Shown in pieces: positions 11,721-22,939 of a DNA stretch of 64,000 nt. This DNA comes from Erythrophleum ivorense (Eukaryota; Streptophyta; Magnoliopsida; Fabales; Fabaceae). Position 1 is the stretch's first letter, and every line of letters begins with the position of its first letter. Position numbers and translations under genes: made by a program. The notes beneath the pieces are model-generated. The model did not search any database. It was not told the origin of the DNA and saw only the letters and a list, made by a program, of their open reading frames with translations. The stretch spans positions 4,092,001-4,156,000 of the forward strand of contig JAIUCV010000023.1 of NCBI GenBank assembly GCA_026724425.1, given 5' to 3'.

Positions 11721-14560
11721 TTAATATTTTTGACATTAGAGATATTTTGATCATTTGGTAATATTTTGTTTTTATTCAAATACTATTTCCATTCTATTAA
11801 ATATCAAATAGAAAGGTATTCACTTTTAGATTTTAGATTATAAAATTTTATTTCAATCTCATTTTTATTTCTCGTTCCATTTTCTTCAAAATCTTTTTAT
11901 TTTCCCGAACATAACCTAAGTTGAATGGACTACAAACTACTGTGGATTCATAACGAGCTAAATAATACTTATTTATTTGTATATTATTAAACAAAAGACA
12001 TGAACCTTTTAATTTCTAAAAGATACATACTTCAATTATTTATCGTATTAGTTTTCAAAATTTATCTCTATACAATTTAATCTTTAAAAGTTTTCACTCA
12101 TTACTCATTAATTTTTTCTTAGTCAACAATAGGGGGAAAAATAAAACTAATGTATTTACTCTAGGAATTGACATGTCATACCTACGCTTAGCATATGCTA
12201 TAACTCACAATATTGAAGGATCTTATATTCCTAATAGAAGATCCTATTGATAAGGTTTTGAATTTTATAGTGCAAAAATCTAAGATCTTATCAACAAGAT
12301 CCTAAACTTAGGAGATCTATACTAGCATATTTAGGGGATTTCTATCTTATCTATATAGGAACACAGATTTAAGCTTTGTTCCTCTAATTACCATACAATT
12401 TCGCATCACATTATGAAGGAACGGAAGCTACCATAGTCACAATTTTCCTACATTTTTGAACCTGTTTTTTGTGAAATTGCTTTCCCTCATCAAATGATGT
12501 CCAAAAATCATAAAAATTGGTAGAATGACTCCTAATTATGTTAATTATAAGTTACTAAAACAGTTTTTGAAAATCCTTATGAATAGCCCCTTAACCACTG
12601 CTGTTTAGATCACTACCTCAGTTGAACTCGTTGTACACTATCTATTCTATTTCTGACTTTGTTTCCTTAGTAAACCAACTCTAAAAATTTTGAAACTTTG
12701 CAGACCTAAGTTTGTATGTCTTAGCCACCTTCCCATAAAATTTCATGCATTAATTCCTTCATTTACCTATTTAACAAGATTTATTACAAAATTTGCTCAA
12801 AGTTATCCCATATAGAAGTTAAGTTAAATTAGTATATCGTTTCCTTGATCTAACCTATTCTAGCAATCCTACAACTTTCCAAACCTTTAGTCCAGAGGAT
12901 AGAGAACTAATTATGAGATTTTGGACATAGAGATCCCATGATAATGATAATTAGTTTCATGCAAAATGGTAATTAAAGTTACTCTTATACATGAAGCAAT
13001 GCTTTTAACTAAACGTCGTCGTTAGCTTACACTAGAAGTCATACCCATATCATTATCCTATAGATACACAATAGAAGGTTATAAAACAACTTTACATGCT
13101 CAAAACTACAATCATGCTTTAGCATTTGGCGCTACATAGAAAACTTGCAAACTAGTTATAAGGACAACACGTTAGTTTGCTATTCTGCTTATCCAATTTT
13201 TGCACGTTTGGCTTCATTTGAGATATAACTGATACCTGAAAATGGTTTGCTTTTATAATGAGATAAAATCCCAGTAAATAACAATATATTCAAGAAGTAT
13301 ATGTATAGATAGCGCGAAATACTATCCATGATACATTCAATGCATACATTGGTATAAAAGCACGTAATGTCTAAGTAGTAGCACATTCTCATTTGTTAGG
13401 CTACCGTGCTTCAGTTATTAGCCAATAACAGTAATGTAGTACTCATAAAAGTCACCTTAGTAGACATATATGCAATCATATATAGCATAGGAATTTTAGG
13501 AATTCATCCAGTGCAATTACATAAACAGAAATATGAATATAGTGTTAACTACCTATTTCGTTACCGTTGTTACGTCGAGTTACTCCTTAACTCTTGCTGC
13601 TCCAATTATTTTCCTAAAATTTCAGTCACACATTGCCTTAATTAAGAACAAGTCATGGTCAATATTTGCATTGCAATTAAGTTATTAATTCCTATATGAA
13701 ATTCCTAATTTTCTTTCGTTAATTGGAGATTGGATTTCCTACTTGTAATCAATTACATCTTCTTCTTCTTTTTCTTCTCATTAGTTAGTTATTATCTAAA
13801 TTACTTGTGTGTTGTCCAATGCTTTGTAGTTCAGTCCCTAATTTTACTTTACATTGCAATTCAATCCCTAAACACTAATTCCCCTAGCCTTGGTATATCC
13901 ATTTCAATTATAGCACTACATGAGCATGTATTTGTCTCTAATTATTTTTCCTAGGTTCTTTTCTCTTACACAGTCCTTCTTATCCAAAGTATGACATTCT
14001 CAAGGTGCTATTCCTATGGCTAACTAAGTATACAAAATTTTCTATCTACTCCATTTCCATTCTTGGCTTACTTGGTTTCAAAAATAATTTAGGCACTTAC
14101 CTTCAAGTATTCATAACTTCCTCCCAAGCACCTTTTGTATTCTGTTCCTCACAAATTTTTTTTTTGGCTGTCCAACCATGGCAAGGTATCCTAAAATCAA
14201 AATTTCCAACTAGGTGGAATAAAAGCAAATTAAAACATACAAATTTCCTATTCTTACCTCTATTGAAATCTTTTGTACCTTGGCTTATCTTCTCATCCCT
14301 TTTTTTTTCTATGGCTATCCAAACTCCCCTTCTCTTCCTACCACTATTTCTCTTAGCCAAAAGTGAAGCTAAGGTGAAGAAGGTATTTGCAATGCTACCA
14401 CATGCTCCCTAAACTAAGACAATAAAATGGAAGTGGATATAGTTTATCAATTTTTATCTTTTCACTGATTAGTGGCATCGCAAGGTGCCATCCTCTCCAT
14501 ATCCTTCCCAAGTTACATCCTTAATTATACTATATAACTTCCCATAGCTGGAAGGTGTAA
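11721..14560. other. Non-coding, partly LTR-like sequence
   Basis: No gene recognised. From about 12400 to 12860 the text (for example CATAAAAATTGGTAGAATGA, AAAATTTCATGCATT) has the style of the long gypsy LTRs elsewhere in the window, but I found no TG...CA pair with a matching target duplication. The 135-codon frame at 14005-14412 is Phe/Leu/Ser-rich and looks like translated non-coding DNA. Confidence 0.4.
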
Positions 14561-15200
14561 GCAGCAACTAAACACCATTTGAATATATATGTGTGTGTGT
14601 GCACGCGCGCGTGTGTGGGTGGACAGTGCAAGCATGAGGTGTCTTGTTTTGTGCTTGAGTTTTCTTCTTTTCCATTCTTGTTCAATGCAAGCTAGGTGGT
14701 AGCGTCCCATATATATATATATATATATATATTACTCCCATTTGATATACATATTGTATATGGTACCTAATCCCCGCGGTAATGTAGATTGTGAGCAAGA
14801 TTAGAATATAATTTGTGGACATATATATATGTAGTGTAAGCATGAGGTATAAAGGTTTTTATTCTTCTTAATTATTTTCCTCCACTTGCTTTTCCACTGA
14901 GTAGGATAGGTATCTCCATTCTAGAATATATAAGCTATTCATTTACATGCAATTCCCTTATTAATTCCCATGGCTAAAGAGGATTCAGCAACACTAAAAA
15001 TAATATCTATAATATGATGGAAGCATGAGGTTTGTGCGTATACTTGGTTCGTTAGAATTTCTTCCCTCCTTGGTCCCACATCACCATCCCACTAAGTACT
15101 CCCCTTATTCCATATTGTCTAAGCCATTAAGCCATATGAACTTCATGGCAATTCCCTACGGCAACATGAAGGCTAATGTCATGACCGAATAGCCTATACA
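14561..15200. repeat. Three imperfect ~200-bp repeats with GT/GC tract and AT microsatellite
   Basis: The anchor AAGCATGAGGT occurs at about 14630, 14838 and 15021, each followed by T-rich sequence and a TCCAT or CCAT block. The first unit is preceded by an alternating purine-pyrimidine tract (GTGTGTGTGTGCACGCGCGC, 14591-14612) and followed by (TA)n at 14709-14733. No coding content. Confidence 0.5.
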
Positions 15201-15297
15201 CATAATGTGTAAATGGAATGTCAAAGTGCCATTTCTTTGTCTTTATTATCCTTTAATGGGTGGTTTCTCCCTATCACTTTATTCGGCCATGAATATG

Positions 15298-16110
15298 CTA
15301 AATGACAATGTAATAAAAATCGGACCGAACCAGCCGGTTCAACCGGTTGGACCAGAAACTGGACCCTGGTCTGGTCCGGATAACACGTCAAACCGTAACT
15401 TTTAAGAACCAGTCAACTTCGGATCAAGAACCGGGTTTGACCGGCCAATTTTCACCTTGAACCGCTGCAAATGAACCAGATTGAACCGGTTTGCTTGTAA
15501 TATTTTCCGCCTTCGCTTCTCCCTGATTCGAACCCATGTACACGCTGCTTTCCAAAAGGTTTGGGCGCCATTTGAACTGCAAAGGATTTCCAATTGTTAT
15601 ATGCGAAATTTTATACAAATAGATTACTTTTGAATTGCAAGCTGGACGGATTCGAACTCTTGAACTCTTGGCTTTCAAAACAATGAAGTGCCAATTGACC
15701 TGCAAGGCAATCTCGATGTATGTTAGCAAATTTTTATATAAATAAAATATAAGTTGGTTGCTTGCAACTTCTACATACAAATAGCCATATGAGTGTTGAA
15801 CCAATAATCTAAAAAAGCATTTTGACAATTTAATCATAATTAATTTTTATAATATTTTAGTTTCAATATTTGTTTTAATATATTAATGTTTTATGATTAT
15901 ATTCATTAATAGATAAATTATTTTATACTTAAATTTTAAAATTAAATAATCAATTGAATTTAAATATTATATTATATTTAATTTATTTATATATATATAT
16001 AATTATTATCCATTCGACCCCCGTCTAACCACAGTTGAACCAATGAATCGTGAACTAGTAGTTTCACCAGTTCAATGACCGGTCCAATTTTAAAAACATT
16101 ACTAAATGAC
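15298..16110. mobile_element. Non-autonomous Mutator-like element (MULE), ~795 bp
   Basis: Flanked by a perfect 9-bp direct repeat CTAAATGAC (15298-15306 and 16102-16110), the size expected for MULEs. The termini are imperfect inverted repeats: AATGTAATAAAAATCGGACC at 15307 against AATGTTTTTAAAATTGGACC read from 16100 on the minus strand (17 of 21 positions agree with the next G). CCGGTT/AACCGG-rich subterminal sequence lies at both ends. Inside, two diverged units of about 100 bp repeat (about 15527-15623 and 15650-15742). No transposase, so it would depend on one supplied elsewhere. Confidence 0.75.
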
Positions 16111-16776
16111 TTCCATGTTAACTATATGGTCAAGTTGATGTCTCAATTAAGCTTCCTATTACATGCCTTCTTTTTTAGTCTTAATTAAGTCTCCTAGTTC
16201 CTAATTGACTTCGTGGTATTAGCCATTATAAAAAATTTAAAATGTGACATGACAAGTAAATAATTAAAAATTTTCATAGGCTGAATGGTGTAAAGATAAC
16301 ATTAAGACGTTGGAAACTGCGAATGTATCTTTTAGGAATAAAAAGAAAATTTCCTCTATTATTACGGAGGGGTTCTAATTGTGTATTTTGGTGTAAAATA
16401 TTTGCATATATTTATATAGAAAACTATCCCTTAGTGTTATGGCCCCCAAAAAAAAATACTTGGTGGAAACTACATATCTGCATACTGATCCTCTGGATCA
16501 TGGCTCAGTAGTCAGAAACATACGACAATATGATCCAACTGAGCCTTCCTTACTTTTTTTTCCCCAGATAATATAAGCAATTCAACAATTAAATAAACAA
16601 CAGCAGATGAAATAGTCCCACAAGTTAAGAAAATTCGATTTAAGGCAAAGTCGATCAGAGAATAACCATCTTGCTGTGACAAAAACCATACAGGAAGAAA
16701 TAGAAAAGAAAAGTGAAATAGAGCAAATAAGACAATTCCAGGAAATAAAAAACAAAAACAAAAGTAATTCATTTTG
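16111..16776. other. UGT 3' flank and intergenic DNA
   Basis: Contains the presumed 3' UTR of the minus-strand UGT gene. No other gene recognised. 16510-16630 shares a block with the DNA in front of the TNL remnant (4455-4575). Confidence 0.6.
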
Positions 16777-18779
16777 CTATATTGTGCCGCTCAACTTTTT
16801 CCATTTCATTGCCAAATTCGACAGTGTCTTAGTGGACGACCCATCTTCCAATACAGCAGCCGCAGCAGCATCTTTCAGCTTCTTCATTCCTCTACGGACT
16901 TCTTTACCTTCTTCACCCTCCATCACACTCTTTATGACCTTCGCAATTTCCTCCTTTTCCACTACGCCATTCTCATTAACTTGTGGCCTCACTGCCACCT
17001 TCAAGCCATCAACTAGCAAAGCAGCATTCGTTCTCTGCTCTGCAAACAGTGGCCAAGCTATCAGTGGCACTCCATTGACGACGCTCTCAAGAACTGAGTT
17101 CCAACCACAGTGAGTTAAAAATCCACCAGTGGCATCATGACTAAGCACTTCAATTTGTGGGGCCCAACAAGACATAACCAAACCTTTCTCTCTTGTTCTC
17201 TCAAGAAACCCTTTTGGTAAGAAATTCTCAAGGTGCTCATTCTCAGGCGTAATAAGGTAAGAAGAAGTGGCTTTGTCACTTGGAGCCTTCACATTAACCC
17301 ATAAAAATCTTACACTACTCAGTTCCAATCCTAAAGCTAGCTCGTTGATTTGGTCTTCAGAAAGAGATCCACCACTTCCAAAGGAAACATACAGAACAGA
17401 GTTGTGAGGCTGGTGGTCCAGCCATCTCAGACACTCCGACGCGCTTAGCCGATCACTTGACCCGGTTTGTATAATGGGTCCAACTGGATATACACTAGTA
17501 GATTCTTCATCCTGCAAGAGGCTGATTTCAGCTTTTTATTCCAAAATACTAAACCAAGGCCTATATTCACGTGAAAATATCAGGAAATGTATTTTTTGCT
17601 CCCTAGAAGTTTCAAAATTCAATTATTTGGTGTTGAACTCCAATAATACATGATAGAGTTCGTTGAAGTTTTGACTTACTACTATTTAGATCCTAAAGCA
17701 TTTATATTTGTTTTATTTTTGCTCTATTTTTTAATTGATAGAGAACTAATAAGTAAAAAAACTCATTTATTTCTAAAGATTTAGGGATAAAATATTTAAA
17801 GCATGTATATCTCTTATAAACAAAAAGTGTATTACACACACACACACAACGCTTCATTAATTAAAATGATTATTTTATTCGACGTCTAGGTTGGGTTGTT
17901 GCCAGCACTTTGAATCCCAGGAATGCTACTGAATTAGTCATACTATTTCATGCTATACTTTGCATTAATTACTGATCATCTCATGTTATACTCACCTCAA
18001 AAGTTATATCATCTGAATTAGTCAACACTTCCGTTTAAAAATCATCAAGATATATATAAAAGTCATCATGTTATACTCACCTCGAAAGATCCTTCATCCT
18101 GCAAGGCTCTTATGGCCTCACGTTCCATTTCAAAAAAGCTGTTGACAAAAAATCCATCAGCCAAACGGTACCGTTTGCAGCGTTGGAGAAACTGCTTGTA
18201 CGCTAGAGTGGATCGATCTTGAAGATTATCTGGGAGATCTATGCCACGAAGGGGTACACAACCCGGAATCTCTATGAATCCCGGAAGGTCTCGGAACTCA
18301 CAATTCGAAACGATCGTCTCTTCCAGCTTCGATGATTGAAGGCAGAGCGAGAGTAACATGGCGGAGGAAGGGAAGTAAATGTACGACAAGACGTTTAGCT
18401 CCTTGGCCAGCTCGAGCGCTTCATTTGCGAAGGGATCAACGACCAAAGCAACGAGATTCGTTGAGGCGACGAGGGAGTTCAAGGCTTCACGCACGGAAGG
18501 GATGGAGCGAGAAACGGCGAGCTGAAGTTGGACTTGAAGCGGCGTCGTTTCAGGAAGGTCGTGGAAGTTCACAGGGGGAAGGAAGATGTGGTGTATGGCT
18601 GAAGGGAGAGCTCGGAGGAAGGGAATGGAGGCGGAGGGGGGAGATCCAATGGTGGGGATGATGCAGGTGACGTGGAAGTCAGGGTGGAGATGAACCAGTC
18701 GCTTCGCAAACTCGAGAATCGAGGCTTGGTGGCTAAACGCCGGGATTGAGACGAGGGCGATGTGCGTTTTGGTCCCCAT
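16777..18779 (-). CDS. UDP-glycosyltransferase, UGT72-like (hydroquinone/monolignol type)
   Basis: Transfers a sugar, probably glucose from UDP-glucose, to a small phenolic acceptor in the cytosol; group-E UGT72 enzymes act on hydroquinone, monolignols or flavonoids. Exon 1 is 18081-18779 (233 codons), exon 2 is 16777-17511 (244 codons plus TAG); the phase-0 intron has donor GTGAGT and acceptor TTGCAG. Total 477 aa, normal for the family. The start is the Met of MGTKTHIAL (18779); an upstream in-frame GTG is not used. Visible: catalytic His17 (PAFSH) and its partner Asp115 (LVVDPF); YPVGPI in the linker; the 44-residue PSPG box at residues 349-392 with WAPQ, HCGWNS and a final Gln392 (AEQ), which favours UDP-glucose. 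No signal peptide, as expected. The acceptor cannot be read from sequence. An odd point is the DEGSFE/DEEST duplication at the splice junction. GC is clearly higher than in the surroundings. Confidence 0.93.
17512..18080 (-). other. UGT intron with internal ~85-bp duplication
   Basis: 569-bp intron, GT...AG, phase 0. It contains a diverged direct duplication with a period of about 85 bp near its 5' end: CTGAATTAGTCA at 17929-17940 and 18013-18024, and the splice-donor block CATGTTATACTCACCTC at about 17982-17998 and 18067-18083 (plus-strand reading). The second donor copy is out of use because a stop follows the true donor at once. A (CA)n tract lies near 17835. Confidence 0.85.
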
Positions 18780-18885
18780 GGGAGTGCAAGCTATAGCCAG
18801 GCTTGCTTCTGTCAGAGACACGGTTTTTTTAAAGCTGAGGGAGCGATTGGTTTCTCACCATTTCCTATGCCAATATTGGAAACAG

Positions 18886-18906
18886 AGATTAATATAGAAT
18901 ATAAAT
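18886..18906 (-). promoter_or_regulatory. Possible TATA box of the UGT gene
   Basis: Minus-strand TTTATATTCTATATTAAT about 110-125 bp before the ATG at 18779. Position and composition suit a plant TATA region, but nothing else confirms it. Confidence 0.3.
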
Positions 18907-19512
18907 GGGTAATCCAAACACTAATTTTTGAAACGTGAGTTTTTCCAAAGGGTGATAACTCGTATGTCTGCATTCGGAGGTGGACCCGAGGTGTGGCTGG
19001 GAGGCACGAAGGCAAGAAGAGCTCATCCCTTGTATGGCTAATCACATGGCCTTGGGATGCACATGAATGCATAATATTGATATATCTGACATGGCGAACT
19101 CAAAACCATGCCTTGACACATGGACACGACGGGGCATGGTTTTAATAAAAATAATTCCTTTTTAAACACATTATATCCGACAATGTTACCACGTATAAGT
19201 TTCGCCAATACTATACCAGTATATAACATGGAATATTCAAAATTTTAGATTATTTTAATATTAAATATGAAGATGAAAATTAAAATTATACTTATTTATA
19301 TATTTTTTTAATTTTATGTATTTAATTTATTTGAAGTTCAAAAAATATTCGTTTACATATAAACAAAATTTCGATATTTTATTCAATTTCATTAATGTAC
19401 AATTATATTTTTCGTAACTAAGTTTCAATAGCAAAGATTAAATTATGTACCCAAGAATTTTGGTGTGATGCATCATCTAGACTTAAGTTTTAGGTAAACC
19501 TAATATACTTAT
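18907..19512. other. UGT upstream intergenic DNA
   Basis: Presumed promoter side of the UGT, moderately GC-rich to about 19150, then AT-rich. No gene recognised; the minus-strand frames at 18812-19229 have no family features. Confidence 0.5.
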
Positions 19513-20186
19513 GCTTTATGCGTCTTTTGTAACCCCAAAAAAAAAAAGAGTAAACAATGTGTTTATTAGAGCTAAAGGAAACAATTTTTATATTTGAATG
19601 AGAAAAGGTCTATGAAAAAATATCTTATAAAATTAAAGTTCTGAATTTTAATAAGTGGTCCAATATATTTTATAAATATTTTGTCATAGAAGTAAAAAAT
19701 TGAAATAGATGTCAATTATGGAATAATGTTCAACCTAAGGGAATTAAAATACGAGAATTTGTATGATATGAGATGGTTAGTTTAGTTGTTGTTTTACTAT
19801 ATTGTATACATTTGTAAAAATTTTAATGATTTATTTCCAATGAATTTGTGCTTTATGCGTCTTTTGTAACCCCAAAAAAAAAAGAGTAAACAATGTGTTT
19901 ATTAGAGCTAAAGGAAACAATTTTTATATTTGAATGAGAAAAGGTCTATGAAAAAATATCTTATAAAATTAAAGTTTTGAATTTTAATAAGTGGTCCAAT
20001 ATATTTTATAAATATTTTGTCATAGAAGTAAAAAATTGAAATAGATGTCAATTATGGAATAATGTTCAACCTAAGGGAATTAAAATACGAGAATTTGTAT
20101 GATATGAGATGGTTAGTTTAGTTGTTGTTTTACTATATTGTATACATTTGTAAAAATTTTAATGATTTATTTCCAATGAATTTGTT
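19513..20186 (+). repeat. Recent 337-bp tandem duplication
   Basis: Copies 19513-19849 and 19850-20186 are nearly identical: GTTCTGAA in copy 1 versus GTTTTGAA in copy 2, and a small difference in A-run length after TGTAACCCC. Each starts GCTTTATGCGTC and ends CCAATGAATTTGT. Each contains a unit of the older repeat described below. Confidence 0.92.
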
Positions 20187-20858
20187 CATAAAAAAGGAAA
20201 TTTTTTTATAACAAATAAAATTTTGATAATCTACTGTTGGAAGGATAAATTGCATGACATTGAACATTGTTGTTTTAGTATATCATATTGATTTATAGAA
20301 TTTTTATTAATTTATAGAAAATAATTTTTTACAAAAAAATAAAATTTGTTCATAACAAAAAAATTTAATAATTTATAAATATATTTATCAGAGAGAAAAT
20401 TACATGGTATTGCCCATTGACGCCTTAAGATATCATACATATTTGTGGAATTTTTGGTAATTTATAGAAAAGAATATTTTTCATAAAAAAGGAAATTTTT
20501 TAATAATAAAGGAAAATTTTTTCATAAAAATTTTTGTGGAGGCAAAAAATTGCATGACATGACATGGCTGGTGATTTTTTTAGAATGGTATTACATTTCT
20601 GGAAATTTTAGTAATTTTTAGAATAATTTTTTACAAAAAAAAAATTTTAATAATAAAGGAAGCTCCTTTATAAAAGAAAGAAACTTCTTTTGTACAAAAA
20701 AATTGCATAACAAGATATGTCCAGTAGTTGTTGTTTTTAGAATTTACATAGATCTGTGAAATTTTAATAATTTATAGAAAATGAAACCTTTCTCAAAAGA
20801 TAGGGAATTGTTTTTGGAGGCAATCATTGCATGACATGGAATGGCTAATTGTTGTTAT

Positions 20859-20889
<31 letters not shown>

Positions 20890-22530
20890 TGTTTAATAAA
20901 TTATGGAAAATATCTTTTCTTTAAAAATAATATTTTTATAATAAAGGAAACTTTCTTTATAAAAAAGAGATTATTTTTGAAAGGAAAAATTGCATGACAT
21001 GGTATGGCTAGTGGTTCTTGTTTTAGTATATTATATAGTTCAGTAATTATGGAAAATAGTTTTTCACCAACAAGGAATATTTTAAAAAACTAAATGAAAG
21101 TTTCTTAGTAAATAAGGAAATTGCTTTTTGATGGAGAAATTTCATGACATGGCACGCTAGTGGTTTTTATTTTTGTATTTAAGAGAGATTTGTGAAATTC
21201 ATTATTATTTATAGAAAATAAAAATTTGACAATAAAAAAAATTGTAATAATTGTTTGGGCTTATAAGACTTTTGGATCCTTGTAAGACTCTCATAATAAT
21301 AATAAAATAAGCTTTTTTTCTCATAAAAAAGGAAATTGTTTTTGAAAGGTTAATTGCATGACATAGCATGGCTATGCTTGTTGTTTATGTATATTATGTT
21401 TATTTTAAAAATTTTTGGTAATTTATAAAAAAGAATTTTTTCTACAAAAATAGATATTTTTTATATAAAAATTTTTTTTCATGAAGTAGAAATTGTTTTT
21501 GGAGGGAAACTTTTCATGACATGAAATGGATTTGTGGTTTCGTTTTGTTTTGTTTTACTATACTATATAGATATGTTGAATTTTCAGCAATTTATAGAAA
21601 AGAAATCTTTTCGAAAAAGCACTCTTTTAATATAAACATTGGAAATTATTTCTAGAGTGAATAATTGCATGAAATGGTACAACCAGTTGTTGTTGTTTTA
21701 GTAAATTAGTCAGATTTTTAAAATTTTTTTAAAGTTAATAGAAAATAATTTGTCACAAAGAAGGAATTTTTTTAATAATGAAGGAAACTTCTATTTTCAT
21801 AAAAATTGAGATCGTTTTTGGAAGAAGAAAGCGCTTGACATGGCATGGCTTGTAGCTGTTTTTTTAGTATATTATATATAATTGTGAAATTTTTAGTAAT
21901 TTATAGAAAATAATCTTTGAAGAAAAAAAAGGAAATTTTTAATAATAAAGGAAGGAAAATTTTTTCATAAAAAAGGAATTTTTTTTTGGAAGGAAAAATT
22001 ACATGTCATGACATGGCTAGTGGTTTTTGTTTTAGTATTATATATATTAATCAATTTTTTTGTAATTTGTAGAAAATAATTTTTTCATGAAAAAAACTTT
22101 TTCTTTCTTACAAACGAGGCATAAGATCTAAGAAATTAGGAATAGAAAAAGGGTCAAGGTAGGAATTGAATTCAAATACATTAGAATCTTTTAACATTTA
22201 TGTTTAATGTGACGACCCTAACTTCTTATCATTGTAATTAAAGTTAAATACGTGATTAACAACCTTAATCTATGGTTACATATGATTAAGACTAATTACA
22301 TTGTGGAAATATGGAGAAATTTGAACCTTAATTTCATTAGAGTCATCAACCATATAATTACAAACACTTACGTACCTCAGGGGAAACAAACATTCATTTA
22401 TGAGCCTTGATTCTATTACCTATCATTTTCAACTCACATTTATCTTTTATCAATGTTTACAAGTCATCCCTTGAGGTTACAATATGGAACACCAAGATTT
22501 TTTAGTCAATATAGGAGTTTCAGAACATTC

Positions 22531-22939
22531 GCCGCAGCCAATTCCCCCTTAGCCGCGGCCAATTCCCTTCGGCTTTACCCCTCGCATCATTACTAATTTC
22601 ACCGTGGCAATAGCCGTAGCGAGTTGGACCTTCGTCGCGGCCAACCTATATGGCGCTGCAGCGAAGAAGCCTCCTGGAACTACCCTCGCTCGCCTCTCGC
22701 TATTGGCTACGGCCAATACCTCTTTTCGCTGCGGCCAATTCCTCTCTGGAATGCCTGGCTCATTTTCAGAAAAGTTCGCCGCGGCCAATTACCCACTTCG
22801 CCGCGGCGAATTTCCATCTGGACAACTTCCAGTTTTACCTCCCACATTTTGCCGCGGCCAATTCCATATTTGCCTCGGCGAATTGCTCTCTAGTACTCTC
22901 CCTAAGCAACTTCGCCACTATTGGCCGCTGCCAAATGCC
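22531..22939. repeat. CCGCGGCCAAT-like motif array inside the LTR
   Basis: About eleven variants of GCCGCGGCCAATTCC at 22531, 22552, 22600, 22633, 22705, 22726, 22775, 22798, 22847, 22870 and 22923, in a GC- and CpG-rich patch that contrasts with its AT-rich surroundings. The open frames over it have no family features. Confidence 0.75.

Noticed and set aside
12174..13994. TGTCATACC...AGTATGACA as possible LTR ends
   Set aside because: The flanking five bases do not match, so no target duplication supports it.
14005..14412. 135-codon open frame
   Set aside because: Phe/Leu/Ser-rich translation of T-rich DNA, no family features, and a long frame on the opposite strand overlaps it.
15527..15545. 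tRNA-like GATTCGAACC
   Set aside because: Only the B-box-like core fits; no cloverleaf can be drawn from the surrounding sequence.
18332..18661. 109-codon plus-strand frame
   Set aside because: Antisense shadow of UGT exon 1.
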